Source: JBLIDK01 sp047632595
GTDB taxonomy: Bacteria; Bacteroidota; Bacteroidia; Sphingobacteriales; Sphingobacteriaceae
Direction: 5' to 3'
Assembly (NCBI GenBank): GCA_047632595.1
Contig: JBLIDK010000014.1
Location: 1 to 43,118, forward strand
Length of the DNA: 43,118 bases
Positions 18,401 to 29,200 of the stretch are shown here, in pieces. Numbering within the stretch: position 1 is the first letter of the stretch; the number at the start of each line of letters is the position of its first letter. Made by a program: the position numbers and the translations under genes. The notes below the pieces were generated by a model. That model saw only the letters and a program-made list of their open reading frames with translations, did not search any database and was not told the origin of the DNA.

Positions 18401-20286
18401 ATTCAAATTTAAGCAGGCCTTTGGCTAAGCCTGGCATAACCACGCTTTATACTTATACTGCCACAGACGACTCTGGTTGTGTTGTTTCTCAAAATGTACT
18501 TATATCTGTGAATGACACTTTAGAAATCAATGCAGGTAAAGACACTTTTATATGTTATGGAACAGGTACAACCCTAGGTGGAATGCCTACCGCATCTGGA
18601 GGCACAGGAGATATTGACTTTAGTTGGTCGCCAAGCACTGGACTCAACTCAACAATTCAGCAAAACCCAATTGCCTCACCTACTTCCTTTACACAATACA
18701 CATTACAAATAACAGATGAAAACAACTGTATAGCTACCGATAAAGTAGAAGTAGCTGTGAATAATGAAATCGAAGCAGATGGTGGCCTTAATAAATTTAT
18801 TTGTTTTGGAGATTCTGTGCAACTAGGTGGTTTCCCAACAGCTGATGGCGGATTTGGCACTCTTCAAATTGCATGGTCACCAAATAATGGCCTTACAGAT
18901 GCAACTATCGACAAACCTAAAGCAAGTCCTAAAGTCACTACAAATTATATAGTAACGGTAACTGATGCCAATGATTGTTTTTCAAGTACTAATGTATTAG
19001 TAGAGGTAAACGATTCAATAGGAGCCGATGCTGGAATAGATGGCACATTGTGCTTTGGAATTGGAAAAGAATTAGGAGGGTCACCCACTGCAAGTGGTGG
19101 AAATGGAGAGTATTCGATAAATTGGAATCCGACAGGTGGATTAGACGACCCTTCTAGCCCAAACCCTACCTCAAACCCAGGTATTCCGATAAATTATATT
19201 TTGACTATTACCGATGGAAATAATTGTTTTTCAAAAGACACAGTATATTTAACTGTTGGAGATACCATAATTGTGGATGCTGGAGATGACAATATATTAT
19301 GTTCAAGTGATAGTGTAATTTTAGGAGGAGTTTCGCCAGGAACAGGTGGAGATGGAAATTTAACTTTTAGCTGGAGCCCTACTCAAGGATTAAGCAACCC
19401 ATTATATGGAAATTCAAAAGCATCACCTGAGTTACCCACTACTTATATTTTAACAGTAAAAGATCAGTCTAATTGCATGCAAAGCGATACAGTATTTGTT
19501 AATAGCAATAGACCGTTAGATGTTAATGCTGGGAGAGATGTTGAAATCTGTTTTGGAGAGGAAATTACTATTGGTGGAGATCCAACGTCAAAAGGCGGAC
19601 TAAGACCTTTTACCTATAGCTGGACTCCAAGTGTAAGCCTTTCAGATTCAACGGATGAAAACCCTGTAGCATCACCTACAGCAACAACCAAGTATTTTAT
19701 TGTTGTTAATGATGACTTTGGTTGTGTTAATTTGGACAGTATGGTAGTTAGGGTTAATCCAGTTCCAACATCTAGCTTTACTTTAAATATAGATACTGCG
19801 GAGGTAGCAGAGACAGTTACGTTTGACGCATCCACAAGCACCGGATCGAACATAGTTTACCAATGGAATTTTGGAGACCCTATCTCTGGTTTAGATAATG
19901 AAAGTACTTCGCAACAGCCAATTCATATATACACCGATGCTGGAGATTACACTATTGAATTAGTAGTAACCAACGACTTTAGTTGCTCAGCTAGCTCCAA
20001 CAAGGGAATAGTAATAGTTAACAAACCCACTTCGGTAGTTCAAAATTCAAAAGATATAATTAGCATTTATCCTAATCCCGCTAAGGACCAACTTTACATT
20101 AATTTTAACTCAACTGGTACTTTAAACTATAAACTGTTTTCTGTAAGAGGAAACCTTTTACAAGAGGGTATAACACGGGGTGGTGAATTAATATCAGTTT
20201 CTCAACTTAACAACGGCTATTACTTATTACAGCTTGAAGATGAGAATTTTAACACTTATAACAATAGTATCTTAATTCAGAAATAA
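15448..20286 (+). CDS. Giant exported Ig-like repeat protein with PKD domain and type A T9SS signal
   Basis: A 1612-aa protein with a signal peptide (MYKVLLSTFVFLFTIVLTSSA). Residues ~38-104 form a PKD-like first domain. Residues ~105-1439 are 16 tandem repeats; numbers 5-16 are each exactly 83 residues. A typical repeat has ICFGDS, then GGxPTASGG, then YSWxPSxGL, then NPKASP, then TTxYxLTVTD, and two Cys (positions 12 and 70) suited to one disulfide per domain. Residues ~1441-1521 form a PKD domain (VTFDAST; YQWNFGDP; YTDAGDYTIELVVTN). The end (~1535-1612: SIYPNPAKDQLYINF ... NNGYYLLQL) is a type A T9SS C-terminal signal. It is the first gene of a four-gene operon and its stop codon overlaps the next start (TAATG). 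It is probably a long, rod-like surface protein; adhesion or a filament role is inference. Confidence 0.9.
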   Translation: MYKVLLSTFVFLFTIVLTSSANSTNNYYFHSTHPPAALDTIYGDQSVCSGVTTTYKADSVDGATYQWVITNGTINGSSTDSMVSVTWKLGPDTGTVELVINLLPISIDVLVGVINSSSVNPDSICAGLDSAQLDPEITGGSGNFSYNWSPTTGLNNSTIRNPKASPGTSTSYNLTISDGTCIALSGNDMVRVNVRDSLKIDTRTDTTICVEQSVVLSSLLSGGVSANYAFKWFQGAGLNNATISSPIAIPTATTTYGVEIKDLCSSPDTDYVMVTLRLPISVNVSDTQTICFGDTADLSAIASGGLNVFTYSWIPTDSIVDNSLALVEVFPSTSKYYYVTVSDGCSPDVMDSVYVVVNQLPQIDPNPLDNFICYGDSAFLGGAPTAFGVEPFTYLWSPGGTLSATNVSSPTAKPVTNTTYYLTVTDSLGCIATDSTTLLVNDEILIDIGGDKFICFGDTAELGGVPTASGGTGTLIYVWNPAQELVESEIPNPKASPLNTVIFDLTVQDNRGCIVTDTLNLVVNPLLVSNVANDTLICFGDSAYLGTSTTASGGTNPYNYNWTPSSSLFSPNSFNPKSGAGITTKYYLQIMDDSLCSASDSVTVFVNDTIFIDAGKDSFICFGNGLNLGSQPTAKGGSGNFSYNWNNESLLNDDELQNPQATPTISTQFIVQATDAIGCSIADSITISVNNEISIDAGSDVFICNGDSIGLGGAPTATGGLGSLSFLWSTSEGLSSTTSTNPKASPPSSKIYTLTVEDDTNCIVSDQIFVKVNSALTVNAGDNQFICFGDSTALGSGSFVLGGTEPYSYNWAPSTGVFNANNQNPKASPITQTKYYLSISDDSSCVSIDSMILDVDPEIFVSAGKDTSLCLGDSITLGGLTTGAGGFGILSYSWTPSSGISNASLPNPKALPSSSTTYKVSVQDDNACVVSDQIVISLSNNLSVNAGRDTLLCFGDSLILGVPNGVSGGSGIVKDFWSPKTFLTDSNLSRPLAKPGITTLYTYTATDDSGCVVSQNVLISVNDTLEINAGKDTFICYGTGTTLGGMPTASGGTGDIDFSWSPSTGLNSTIQQNPIASPTSFTQYTLQITDENNCIATDKVEVAVNNEIEADGGLNKFICFGDSVQLGGFPTADGGFGTLQIAWSPNNGLTDATIDKPKASPKVTTNYIVTVTDANDCFSSTNVLVEVNDSIGADAGIDGTLCFGIGKELGGSPTASGGNGEYSINWNPTGGLDDPSSPNPTSNPGIPINYILTITDGNNCFSKDTVYLTVGDTIIVDAGDDNILCSSDSVILGGVSPGTGGDGNLTFSWSPTQGLSNPLYGNSKASPELPTTYILTVKDQSNCMQSDTVFVNSNRPLDVNAGRDVEICFGEEITIGGDPTSKGGLRPFTYSWTPSVSLSDSTDENPVASPTATTKYFIVVNDDFGCVNLDSMVVRVNPVPTSSFTLNIDTAEVAETVTFDASTSTGSNIVYQWNFGDPISGLDNESTSQQPIHIYTDAGDYTIELVVTNDFSCSASSNKGIVIVNKPTSVVQNSKDIISIYPNPAKDQLYINFNSTGTLNYKLFSVRGNLLQEGITRGGELISVSQLNNGYYLLQLEDENFNTYNNSILIQK
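15760..19764 (+). repeat. Tandem array of 16 Ig-like repeats of ~249 bp
   Basis: Protein-level repeats inside the 1612-aa gene. Repeats 5-16 (16777-19764) keep a strict 249-bp period over twelve units (2988 bp); unit 4 is 246 bp and units 1-3 are more divergent. The DNA of the units has drifted strongly, with different codons for the same ICFGD motif, so the array is old and kept by selection on the protein rather than a recent amplification. Confidence 0.9.
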
Positions 20287-23200
20287 TGAATAAACCTTTA
20301 CAATCTAGCCGCAAATTCTTTATTCATAGTGTAAAGAACATTTCTATACTGTTGACTATCTGCCTTATATTTTTGTTTGGTTCACAAGGCGAAGCAAAGG
20401 CGCAATTTGGGTCAGGGAATATTCAAGTAAGAAACCTTGACCCTAAACAGGGTAAAATTTCTTTTGACGTAATAAGATTTATAGGGGGAAATCGAATAAA
20501 GCATGTGGCTTACATGGAGTACAAAAATAAGAAAAACGAATGGCAACAAATCTCTCAGATTAGACATTGGTGTAATGGAGGGAGTAATAGCTATAGTAAA
20601 CCTGGTGGAGATTGTGGAGGGGGGAACAGATATCGAGCTGCATATTCAGCTTATGCATCTACCTATGACCTAGGCGAGGAGTTCGGCATCCATAAATATA
20701 GAGTTGATTGGGACGCTTCTAATGACCCTAATTTTGATCAATACAATACAGACATTCAAGTAAGACTTAGACATGTGTCAACACCTAAAGAGAATGCAGG
20801 GGTTGTTGGCTTTGTTAGTGTAGGGGAAGTATATGGTTTTGGTTCACCACAAAATTTTTCAGCCAGTAAAGACCAATGTGGTCAAATAAATTTAAAATGG
20901 ACATTACCAGACGATATAAATAATTCTGGATGGTCATATAGATATTATGAGCTACAAAGAAGAACAAAAGGCACAAGTAGCGGATGGTCAAATGTATCAA
21001 CCTCTATCACATCCACTTCGTATGTTAATTATTACCGTTCTGCTGGAGTTGAGTATGAATACAGAATTAGATATAAAGTAAGAAAATCAGGTGGAAATTA
21101 TCTTTACGGCGCCTATACACTTGTACCTGTTGTTGGAAGAGCACTTCCTTTGCCTGATGCTCCTAGCAACGTAGTTGTGTCAAGTGACTTGTGTGATAAA
21201 GAATTAAAAGTTGATTGGAATTATTTTTCCAGTTTGGGTACTGAACATCTTAGAAATTTTAGTGTAGTATATCGAAAAAAAGGATCCTCTTATGCAGCGG
21301 TAAGTACTCAAGCCGATGATTTAGACCGCTCAGTAAAATTTACAGTAAGTGCTGCCGGCGAATATGAGGTGTATGTAAACGCAATAGATAAATGTAGAAC
21401 AAGTAGCAAAGCATCTGCCGTAGAAGAAGGAATTGCTAATACAGACCCAATTGCCGTTACGAACCCTACAGCCACCATTATAGGCACAAAAGTTAGGCTA
21501 ACTTGGTCAGGAACAACTTTTGCATCTTCTTATTTAATTAGGCGAGTAAATAATACCACAGGAAGCTCAACGGATATTGAAGTTAGTGATGGTTCACTAA
21601 CAGAATACTTAGATGAGTTGCCTCCTACTTGTGGAGATTTAACCTATACTATTTTTTCAAAAAACATTTGTGGTAGTGCCGAGACAACAGCAAATGTTGT
21701 ATCTGTGGCACCTTTAGGTTTTAGTACTGCATTAGCAAACTTTGATGTTTCTAAAGGTTTCTTTAACAATAAAGTTGATTTAAGTTTTTCGTTAGCCGAT
21801 ACTATTCAATTAGATGAAATTAGAATATATAGAAAAGATGCAACATCAAACAGCGATAGTGTTTTTATTGCTGCTATAGAACCATCTGAGTTTTATTCAG
21901 ATGAAAGTGCTGATGCTGGAATATTATACAAATACTCTGTAACCGGAGTTCGTTTCTGCGGTTCAGAAATAAAACTAACCAATACTATAGAAGAGTTTGG
22001 CTTTAGAACTCCTTCAGGAATAATAAATGGTAGAATTACATTTACAGGTGGTATAGCAGTTGCAGGCGCAAAAATCTTAGTGGATAAGGATGGTGGAAAC
22101 GAGGGTTACGGTTTAGCATTTAATGGTTCTACTTCGAAAATTTCTTTACCTGGAACCTTATCTGAAGAGTTAACCAATGCATTTTTAGCAGAAGGCTGGT
22201 TTAATACTAGTTCTTTAACCTCGGATATTACTTTATTTAGTTCATACACTGGTTCTCAAACTGGATTTAGATTGGAATATATTAGTGCTACAAACCAACT
22301 TAGAGCTGTTGTTGGAAGATCAGGTTCTGCAACATTGGTTGTTAATGCCACTGCCACCAATATGGTGGCTGGAATGTATCATCATATTGCTCTTTCAATG
22401 GATGAATCAGATAGCATTAAGGTTTACCTTGATGGTATTGTAATTGGAAAGGCAAATATGACTGGAAATTTTGCAGAAGTAAATTCTGAAATTCTTGTCG
22501 GAACTAGAAATACAAATTATCTAAATGGTAAAATTGATGAACTAAGAATTTGGAATACTGCACGTTCTGAAGCCTTAATTAAAAGAGATTTCAATAGGTT
22601 TTTAGTTGGAAATGAAGCGGGACTAAAAGGGTACTACCGTATTAACGAAGGATTTGGATCTGAAATTTATGATATTTCAAAAACGGGAAATGACTTTAAT
22701 AAAAATCATGGTACACTATCCAATACAACTTGGTCTACAATTATCCCAACCTCAAGCCTACTTGGCTCGGTTGGAATTACAGATGCAAATGGAAATTACA
22801 ATGTAAATTCAATTCTTTATTCTGGAACAGGAAACAACTTTACCATAACTCCAACATTAGGAGTTCATGAGTTTGATCCAGGAAATCAGGTGCTTTTTAT
22901 TGGAGAAGGTTCTCAAATTCATAATGGAATTAATTTTGATGATATAAGTTCATTTAAGGTTACAGGTACTGTTAGATTTGAAGGAACTTCATGCTTTGCA
23001 AAAGATATAAGATTACTAATAGATGGACAGCCTGTAATTAAGCAGGGAGCCTTAGTGGTTACCGATGGTCTTGGAGAGTTTGAAATTCAGGTGCCAATTG
23101 GAGAACACGTTGTTAGTTTGGCAAAAGAAGGACATACGTTTTCAGAAGGAAGATTCCCACCAGATAGTGGCGTTTTTGATTTTCAAGATAATGTTCCAGG

Positions 23201-26200
23201 TATTGAATTTGTTGATAATACAAAGTACAGAATTCTAGGTAGAGCAGTAGGTGGAGTAAGAGAGGGGAATAAACCTTTAGGTTTTGGAAAATCTATAAAC
23301 AACATTGGAGTTACTGAGATCAACTTTTTATCTCAAGCAGGTGCAGGTTGCATAGACACAACCATTTTTACTAATGCTGTTACGGGAGAATACAGCATTG
23401 ACCTTCCACCATTAAAGTATAATATCAATAAGATAGAAGTTGGAAGCAACGTTGCATTAGATTTTGGACCCCAAGATTTGATTGATATTTCTTTGAACCT
23501 TCCACAGCATTTTAAGGTTGATTCAGTTTTTGATAATTCTGGAACATTTAAATCTATAGATACCGCGTATTTTCACGCCATTCGCAATTTTATCTTTAGA
23601 GACAATCCCAAAATTGATGTCACTAATGCAGACGATACTCCCTTATCTGGGGAAGATAGTGTTGTAGTTGTAATTAACCCTACAACTAAACAGTCTGTCA
23701 CCTTTGATTTAATTTCAAACCCACTTAATTATGATGTTTATGAGGAAACAGGGCTTTATAATTTTAGAATTACAGCTTTTGAGCAATACAATAATAAAGA
23801 CAGTGGAATGGACTCATTTGACAGGGTGCCTGTAACAGATGGAGTGTTAGAGATTGCCAATGGATTAGGAACTGGACTTCAATCGACTAAAGTGCCGGGC
23901 GGCGAAGAACTTAGCTTAAGTACCGGAGAGGCCCTTTATGTATTTAGAGCAGGACAGGCAAATACTTTAGTTAATTCAATCGATAATACCTTAAGTTTTA
24001 CCAAAACTTTTGACGTAGACTTAAGCATTGGAAATCAGACGTTTTCATGGGAGCCAAGTTCAGGCGCGGTGGTGTATAGAGCTTACGTTTTTGGTAGCAA
24101 ACCAGATGGAAAAAGTTTTGTAACAGAAGGACCAAAAGTAGTGGATTATATTTTAAGAGACCCGCCTGGGAGTAATAGCTCATCTACATTGAGTGCAGGA
24201 ACATCGTATTCAACTGCAAAGAACTTTACTTGGAATGCAGCAGTTGGTGGAAATCTTGAACTTAATATAGCAGCAGGTGTTAATGCGAAAGTAGGTGTTG
24301 GGTATGCTACTGAGTTAAAAATTAAAGCATCAACAACATTAACATTAGAGGCTGAACTTGGGTATAATGGTTCAAAAGAACTTGTGGAAACAATTACAAC
24401 TACCCAAGATGTCTCTACTTCATCTGAGCCAAGATTTGTTGGAAGTGAAGCGGACATATTTTTAGGTAAAGCCAGAAATTATACTTACGGTGTAGTTAAT
24501 GCTTTAAATATTCTACCTGATAGTCTTTGTGGATTAACCGGTGTGGTTTGTCAAGGCGCATCCGTAAACGGATTTAAAGTGGGTACAAGAAAAGGCCTGT
24601 TTTTAGTTCCTATAGGTTATGAAACATATTTTTCTTTTACTCAATACCATATTGAAAATGATGTAATCCCAGTCTTAGAAACTTTAAGGAACCAAATATT
24701 TGAAGGTACCGCATATGATTACAATTCAGAACTGCCATTAGGGCATCCTAATTATGCTAAATCAAATGACGACAAGGTTTTTGGAAATAGCACATCATCA
24801 CCTGATGACACTCGTTTAGACGCAGCAGATTTAGATGGGCCAAGCTATAAGTTTACTCCAACTAGTAATCAGACAGACACGGTTTATATGATAAACCAGC
24901 AAATTAGATTATGGAAGGAAGTTTTAAAGCGAAATGAACAGGAAAAATTACAAGCTGAACATGTACAGAATATTTCTTTCAGTGCTGGTGCATCAATATC
25001 TAGAAGTGTAGAGCAAAAAAATAGTTCAGCAGTTACCCATGGCTATTCCATTTCATTAGCGCAATCTATTATTTCAAAATTGGAGGTGGATATAGGTGGT
25101 TCTGGAGTTTCAGTCTCAAATTCTATTGGTCTAAAAGAACAAACCACTGGTAATTTTAAAAGCGCTGAAGAAAATACAACTAAGGTTGGATATACTTTAA
25201 GTGATGGTAATATTGGAGATTTTCTTTCCGTAGATGTGAAATCACCGCAGTTGACTGTTGGTGCTTTTGGTTTACCTTTACCTGCTAATAGTGGACCAGT
25301 ATTTTTAACACGTGGAGGCGAGACTAGTTGTCCATATGAGGAGGGAACTGTAACCAAATATTTTAGCCCGGGTGCTCCTTTAGATGCTGCCACTTTAAGA
25401 AGACATTTGCCGTCTTTAGAAGTTTTGCCAGCTATTAGGTCAGGTGTACCAGAAGATGAGCCAGCAGTTTTTACTTTAACATTAGGAAACAAGAGTCAAT
25501 CTGGTGACGATGTTTATTACGGAATTAGAGTTGTAGATAACTCAAACCCTGATGGAGCAATACTAAAAATTGATGGCGGTACAGTTGCAGGTTCATTTTT
25601 AGTACCTGCAGGAGGAACAGTAACTAAACAATTAACGGTTCGAAAAGGCCCGGTAAAAGATCAATATAATAACTTGCAGTTGTACATTTATCCTTTGTGC
25701 GATTTTGATTTGAGTGATGTATCTGCGTTTGACACAGTTACAATTTCCGCAAGATTTGTTCCTGCATGTTCAGATGTTTCTTTAATTAAACCAGCAAACC
25801 AATGGATTGTTAATTTTGAAAATAATGACACTCTCGACATTGTAATTGGTGATTTTGACGTGGCTTATCCTGACTTAAAGAAGTTGCAATTACAGTACAA
25901 ACCAACAACTCAATCTAATTGGTATGGCCTTCAAACGTACCATTTAGATACTACTGGTTTAAAAGATCCAAAAGCTAAATTAATTCCTACGGCAAATTCA
26001 ACTATTTTTTACCAATGGGATAAGTCACAACTAATTGATGGGCCATACGATATTCGAGTTATTTCTACTTGCTTAGCAGCCGAAGACCAAAGCACTACCA
26101 ATACAGGGATTACTGATAGAATACAGCCGCACAATTTTGGAACACCTCAGCCTGCCGACGGGGTGCTAGATCCTAACGATGAAATTGAAATTCAATTTAA

Positions 26201-29200
26201 TGAACCAATTTTAGCTGCTGCGCTAACTTCAGATAATTTTGATCTTCGAGGAGTTGTAAACGGTTCAGGAATTAGGAATGATGCAAGCGTTGCCTTTGAT
26301 GGTATAAATAATTATATCAGCATACCCGAAGGACTAAGCTTGAATAATAACTCGTTTACAATAGAATTTTGGGCAAAAAGAAATGGAAGAGGCTCTGAAG
26401 TAATGTTTTCTCAAGGTGCCGATCCTCAAAATGCAATTGAAATTGGATTTGACGCAAGTAATAATGTCTTTATCCAAATTGGAAACGAAACAGCAACTGG
26501 CTCTACTCCAATAATTGACAATCAATGGAGACATTATGCGTTTTCCTTTAATCACCTTACAGAGCTGGTTGAGATTTTAATGAATGACAAAACATTTAGA
26601 AGTAAAACTTTACCAACCCAATATACAGAGGTAGGCAGAACTTTTGTTGGTAGAGCTCAGCACAATGGTGATCGTTATTTTGATGGTAACATGCACAACT
26701 TAAGAGTTTGGAATATTCCTCGTCAACTGGCAAATGTGGTGTCAAATATGAACAAAACAATAAGTTCAAGTACACTTGGCTTATCAAGTTCATACCCTAT
26801 GGATGAGGCTTTTGGTACTATTATTACAGATGACGTTCATGGAAGACTAGGAACAATGTATGCGGATTGGGCAGTATTTCCTGAGGGAAAATCAGCAGTT
26901 TTTGATGGGAAAAATGACCAACTTCAGTTAAGACAAGGACAAGTTGCTTTTGGTGAAACGGAAGACTTTACTATTGAATTCTGGTTTAAGGCACCTTCAC
27001 AAACGCAATCGGTTACTTTACTTTCTACAGGCAAGGCAGATGGAACAGATGGTAATGAAGCAGGGTGGACAATTACTGCTACTCCTTCTGGTAAATTGGT
27101 TGTAAAAAATAATGGTCTTACGTTTAATGCAGTAGCAAACCACGATGTATTGAATAATACCTGGAACCATTTTGCATTAGTAGTGAATAGGTTAGGAAAT
27201 ATTCGATCGTTTTATAATGGAGTGCTGCAAAACACAGTAAGCGCTTCGCCATGGAAAGGTTTTGGTGGAAGCAAGCTATGGTTAGGCACAAGAGGTTACT
27301 TTAATGGAGCTATTGAAAACACAGATCAATTTTACGAAGGTAGAATCGACGAGTTTCGTATTTGGAATACTTCAAGAAAGAAAGACCAAATCGCTAGAGA
27401 TAAAAATAGTCGTTTGCAAGGAGATGAATTTGGTTTATCGTTTTACTTCCCTTTTGAGAATTATCAAGATGTATTAGGCATTCCAGTTTTAACTCAAAGT
27501 TGGGATAATCAAGTAGACGGATCATCAGATTCTTTAATTAATCTAGGTGGTGTTGACTTTAATAAGAAAACAGCTAATATTAAACTACCTAGACCAGTTC
27601 AGAAAATTAACTTTAACTGGAGCACTAACAATGATAGAGTTATTATCAATACTACAGACCCTGATTTCTTATTAGAGAATCAAAGTATAGATATTACAGT
27701 TAAGAATGTGCGCGACTTGTATGGTAATAAAATGGCATCACCAGTAACTTGGAGCGCGTTTTTCAACCTTAATCAAGTTAAGTGGGAAGAGCAAATTCTT
27801 TCTTATGAGAAAGACTTATATGCTTCACTTAGTTTTACGACTAAGATTGTTAACACAGGTGGGCAGCAGCAGTTTTTTACTATAGAAAACCTTCCAGGCT
27901 GGTTAACTGCTACGCCTCAAACTGGGTCTATTGAAGCCTTGTCTGAAGTGGAAGTTACCTTTGAGGTAAATACGGGATTAAATATTGGTACGTACGTTCA
28001 AGATATTACTCTTGAAACGGATTTCGGCTTCGTTGAAAAGCTCTTATTAAACCTTCATGTTTCTCCCCCTCAGCCAGATTGGGATATAAACCCTGCTGAT
28101 TTTGCCTATTCCATGAGCTTAGTTGGAAGAGTTGAAATAAATGGTGTGGTTTCTAACGATAAATTTGATAAGGTAGCAGGTTTTGTGAACGGTCAGTTAA
28201 GAGGTGTTGGAAACTTACAATATTTGAAAGCCTATGACCATTATGTAATATTCTTAGATTTGTACAGTAATGCTCAATTTGGCGATACTATTATATTACA
28301 GGTGTTTGATGCAAGTAAGGGAACAGTTCATACCGATGTGACTCCAAACATAAGGTTTACTGAGAACCAAAATTCTGGAACTCCAGGCACCCCTGTTTTA
28401 ATTCAAGCAACAGATCAAATTGCCAAAACGTTACCTATTGTTCAAGGATGGAATTGGTTATCTGTAAACATAAACTCACCTCAATTGGCAAAGGTAAATG
28501 ATATGTTATCGTCGCTCCCTGCAACACAAGGAGATGAGATTAATGGACAATTTTCATTTGATCAATTTGACACCTTATCAGGGTGGTTTGGTAGTTTAAC
28601 TACTACCGGTGGTATTCAGTCGGATGAACTTTATAAACTGAAGGCAACAAACAAAGGCAAAATAGAAATAAAGGGTGTTCCAATAGATCCAGCAACTAAC
28701 CCTTTAATGCTAAGCGCAGGGTGGAATTGGATTGGATATTTGCCACAGCTTAATATTTCAGTTAAAGAGGCTCTTGGTTCTCTAAACCCTTCGGCTGGTG
28801 ACTTAATAAAGAGTCAAAATAGATTTGCAGTATTTGACCAAAACCTTGGTTGGTTGGGTAGTTTAGAATTCTTGGAACCAGGTAAAGGGTATATGATTGA
28901 ACTAAGAAACCCGCAAACCTTAACGTATCCAGTGGCAGGTACTTTTGGAGGTGGGGAATTACATCCTGCTAAAGAAGACAATGTGCTTGAGCAAGTGGCG
29001 TTTACAAATTACCAACAAAACATGGGATTAATTGGTGTTATTGATGACTATTTGGTGGAGTTAGAAAAAGAGGATGTAATTATTGCTTCAGTGGATGGTG
29101 AGCCAGTTGGCGTTGGATTTGTAAGGTTCAATAGTATTCAAAACAACTACAATGTTTATTTGAGCATTTCTGGAAACACTAATGCGGACCAAGTAAGCCT

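Noticed and set aside
15448..20286. Reading the 1612-aa protein as the gliding adhesin SprB
   Set aside because: SprB is much larger, carries a type B signal and a different repeat; this protein ends in a type A signal, so only a general surface-repeat role is supported.
24146..24457. 103-codon open frame antisense to the 3110-aa gene, and similar antisense frames at 17373-17657 and 25043-25492
   Set aside because: They mirror the codon bias of the long sense genes, have no start context or recognisable domain, and lie wholly inside convincing coding sequence.
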